Of a stretch of DNA of 64,000 nt, positions 62,718 to 64,000 are shown piece by piece. Source of the stretch: Pseudomonas mandelii. GTDB taxonomy: Bacteria > Pseudomonadota > Gammaproteobacteria > Pseudomonadales > Pseudomonadaceae. The DNA lies in the NCBI RefSeq assembly GCF_006438925.1, contig NZ_RCZA01000002.1, forward strand, positions 124,001 to 188,000, written 5' to 3'. The notes under the pieces were generated by a model that did not search any database, had not been told where the DNA came from, and saw only the letters and a program-made list of their open reading frames with translations. A program made the translations under genes and the position numbers. How positions within the stretch are numbered: position 1 is the stretch's first letter; every line of letters starts with the position of its first letter.

Positions 62718-62731
62718 ACGCGGGCTTTTTG
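62701..62731 (+). terminator. Terminator overlapping the end of the secreted-protein gene
   Basis: AAAAAGCCCGCG and CGCGGGCTTTTT arms; the TAA stop at 62715-62717 is in the loop. It is symmetric and also ends the minus-strand tRNA transcript. Confidence 0.9.
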
Positions 62732-62736
62732 GTGTT

Positions 62737-62813
62737 TGGTGCACTCGACAGGATTCGAACCTGTGACCGCTCGGTTCGTAGCCGAGTACTCTATCCAGCT
62801 GAGCTACGAGTGC
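62737..62813 (-). tRNA. tRNA-Arg (anticodon ACG), copy 1
   Basis: 77 nt including CCA: acceptor GCACTCG/CGAGTGC, anticodon stem CTCGG/CCGAG with loop CTACGAA, T arm ACAGG-TTCGAAT-CCTGT. Confidence 0.95.
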
Positions 62814-62884
62814 ATTTGTGTTTTTATACCAGATCACAACTGGTTGAAGCCAAGTCATTCACATTACTGCAAACAACTCTTAAA

Positions 62885-62961
62885 TGGTGCACTCGACAGG
62901 ATTCGAACCTGTGACCGCTCGGTTCGTAGCCGAGTACTCTATCCAGCTGAGCTACGAGTGC
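62885..62961 (-). tRNA. tRNA-Arg (anticodon ACG), copy 2
   Basis: Identical over all 77 nt to the copy at 62737-62813, with 71 bp between them. Confidence 0.95.
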
Positions 62962-63068
62962 ATTTGTTGCCGCGCATTATAGGCCGTTTAATCTCTATGT
63001 AAAGCACTTTTTCTAGTAATTTCAAACACTTACCGAAGAAGCTAGATTACAACGTACTACGCAAATAA

Positions 63069-63159
63069 TGGCGGAGAACGGGGGATTCGAACCCCCGACA
63101 CCCTTTTGAGGTGTACTCCCTTAGCAGGGGAGCGCCTTCGGCCACTCGGCCAGCTCTCC
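63069..63159 (-). tRNA. tRNA-Ser (anticodon GCU)
   Basis: 91 nt including CCA. Acceptor GGAGAGC/GTTCTCC, anticodon stem CTCCC/GGGAG with loop CTGCTAA, and a long variable arm typical of tRNA-Ser (ACACCTC...). Confidence 0.95.
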
Positions 63160-63221
63160 GCAACACGGGGCGTATATTAACCAGCTTCTTCCCCGTTTGC
63201 AAACATAAAAAACGATAAAAA

Positions 63222-63410
63222 TTAATGGCTTGGTTCTTCGTCCTTCTCTTTCTTTATACGCAGGTAAATTTCCTCACGGTGGACCGCAACCTCTTTCGGG
63301 GCGTTGACACCGATACGCACTTGATTTCCTTTGACGCCGAGCACGGTCACGGTGATTTCGCCATCACCAATAATCAGGCTTTCTGCGCACCGACGAGTCA
63401 GAATCAGCAT
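63222..63410 (-). CDS. rsmA: RNA-binding global regulator RsmA/CsrA
   Basis: 62 residues from [20 protein letters not shown]; the start has AGGAGA upstream, and a longer frame by six residues is not used. [20 protein letters not shown] and [15 protein letters not shown] complete the CsrA fold, including the C-terminal RNA-contact residues. It binds GGA motifs in mRNA leaders and is titrated by GacA-controlled small RNAs. The neighbourhood lysC-rsmA-tRNA-Ser-tRNA-Arg is the usual pseudomonad order. Confidence 0.96.
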   Translation of the reverse strand: MLILTRRCAESLIIGDGEITVTVLGVKGNQVRIGVNAPKEVAVHREEIYLRIKKEKDEEPSH

Positions 63411-63558
63411 ACCTTTCTCCTCACGCATTTCATTTCAGGGACAACAGTCTGCAAAAAAAAGGCACTCGACCTACAACCTGAACGATCGCAGCCCTACATG
63501 CCTGAGTATTGACTAGCGCGAGCAAAAGAACAGCCTCGAGTCGCGCCATTCAAAAAAA

Positions 63559-63592
63559 CAAAAGGGCGCGGTCAGACCGCGCCCTTCGGTTA
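63559..63592 (-). terminator. lysC intrinsic terminator
   Basis: AAGGGCGCGGTC and GACCGCGCCCTT arms with an A-rich plus-strand flank, giving a U-run on the minus strand. It separates lysC from rsmA. Confidence 0.88.
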
Positions 63593-63597
63593 ACGCA

Positions 63598-64000
63598 TCA
63601 CTCGCCCTGACGGGCCGGTGCGTCCAGTTCGAAAGCCGTGTGCAGCGCGCGCACAGCCAGTTCCAGGTACTTCTCTTCGATCACTACGGAGACTTTGATT
63701 TCCGAAGTCGAGATCATCTGGATGTTGATGCTTTCCTTGGCCAGGGATTCGAACATGCGGCTGGCCACGCCTGCGTGGGAGCGCATGCCGACACCGACGA
63801 TCGACACCTTGGCAATCTTGATATCGCCAACGACTTCACGGGCACCGATCTCGCGAGCGGTGTTTTCCAGCACGGTTTGCGCCGCCTGGAAGTCATTGCG
63901 GTGCACAGTGAAGGTGAAGTCGGTGGTGTTATCGTGCGCAACGTTCTGCACGATCATGTCGACTTCGATGTTCGCGGCGCTGATCGGGCCGAGAATTTTG
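63598..64000 (-). CDS. lysC: Aspartate kinase, C-terminal part (partial)
   Basis: The frame runs off the window; 134 C-terminal residues are visible. They hold the ACT regulatory domains: [40 protein letters not shown] and [20 protein letters not shown], ending [16 protein letters not shown]. Aspartate kinase starts lysine, threonine and methionine synthesis; the ACT domains bind the feedback amino acids. Confidence 0.95.
   Translation of the reverse strand, partial: KILGPISAANIEVDMIVQNVAHDNTTDFTFTVHRNDFQAAQTVLENTAREIGAREVVGDIKIAKVSIVGVGMRSHAGVASRMFESLAKESINIQMISTSEIKVSVVIEEKYLELAVRALHTAFELDAPARQGE

Overview
The window is chromosomal DNA of a fluorescent Pseudomonas, most likely of the P. 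fluorescens group. The evidence is the gene content (gacS-ldhA, oprH-phoP-phoQ, nrdA with two ATP-cones, amrZ, mgtE, rsmA-lysC), high GC3 codon use, and many inverted REP pairs with arms of the type TGTGGGAGCGAGCCTGCTC or GTAGGAGCTGCCGAAGG. No organism name is given, so the assignment rests on recognition of families and gene order.

Layout. 1-3.8 kb: C-terminal end of gacS, ldhA, three small genes. 3.8-6.9 kb: an array of 167-bp tandem repeats carrying two insertion sequences, one internally deleted IS3-family copy and one apparently intact IS2-type copy with a 5-bp target duplication. 7-12.3 kb: housekeeping genes (thioredoxin-like lipoprotein, arsC-like, wrbA, glycosylase, ttcA, Yip1-type membrane protein, sprT). 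12.4-16.9 kb: CoA-transferase, dctA with a sigma54 promoter and tandem upstream dyads, an AraC-type regulator, and a DUF6124-type gene with a long leader that looks strongly structured. 17.4-24.6 kb: oprH-phoP-phoQ, dienelactone hydrolase, phosphopantetheinyl transferase, and an RstAB-like two-component pair. 25.3-28.2 kb: nrdA without nrdB. 28.4-37.2 kb: flagellar and chemotaxis genes (flgBCDE, cheR, cheV, flgA, flgM, flgN, flgZ) with recognisable sigma54 and sigma28 promoters. 37.3-46.2 kb: MFS transporter, glutamine-synthetase-like enzyme, a coupled kinase and REC-TPR regulator, and a CheB-CheR-PAS protein that has lost its C-terminal kinase part through two deletions. 46.9-58.2 kb: one 3746-residue repeat adhesin predicted to leave the cell by type I secretion. 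58.3-64 kb: tRNA-Arg(CCU), two small genes, phnN, amrZ, mgtE, a small secreted protein, two tRNA-Arg(ACG), tRNA-Ser(GCU), rsmA and the C-terminal end of lysC.

How the genes work together. A large share serves the choice between swimming and attachment: GacS (top of the Gac/Rsm cascade), RsmA (its RNA-binding target protein), AmrZ, the c-di-GMP-responsive flagellar brake FlgZ, flagellar structural and anti-sigma genes, CheV/CheR, the CheB-CheR fusion and the giant adhesin. PhoPQ-OprH covers low Mg2+ and MgtE covers Mg2+ uptake. No phage, CRISPR array or complete new defence system is visible. The most interesting unexplained features are the leader of the DUF6124 gene (two hairpins with the same 8-nt loop and one complementary strand), the intrinsic minus-strand terminator near 46.3 kb, and the eroded CheB-CheR gene.
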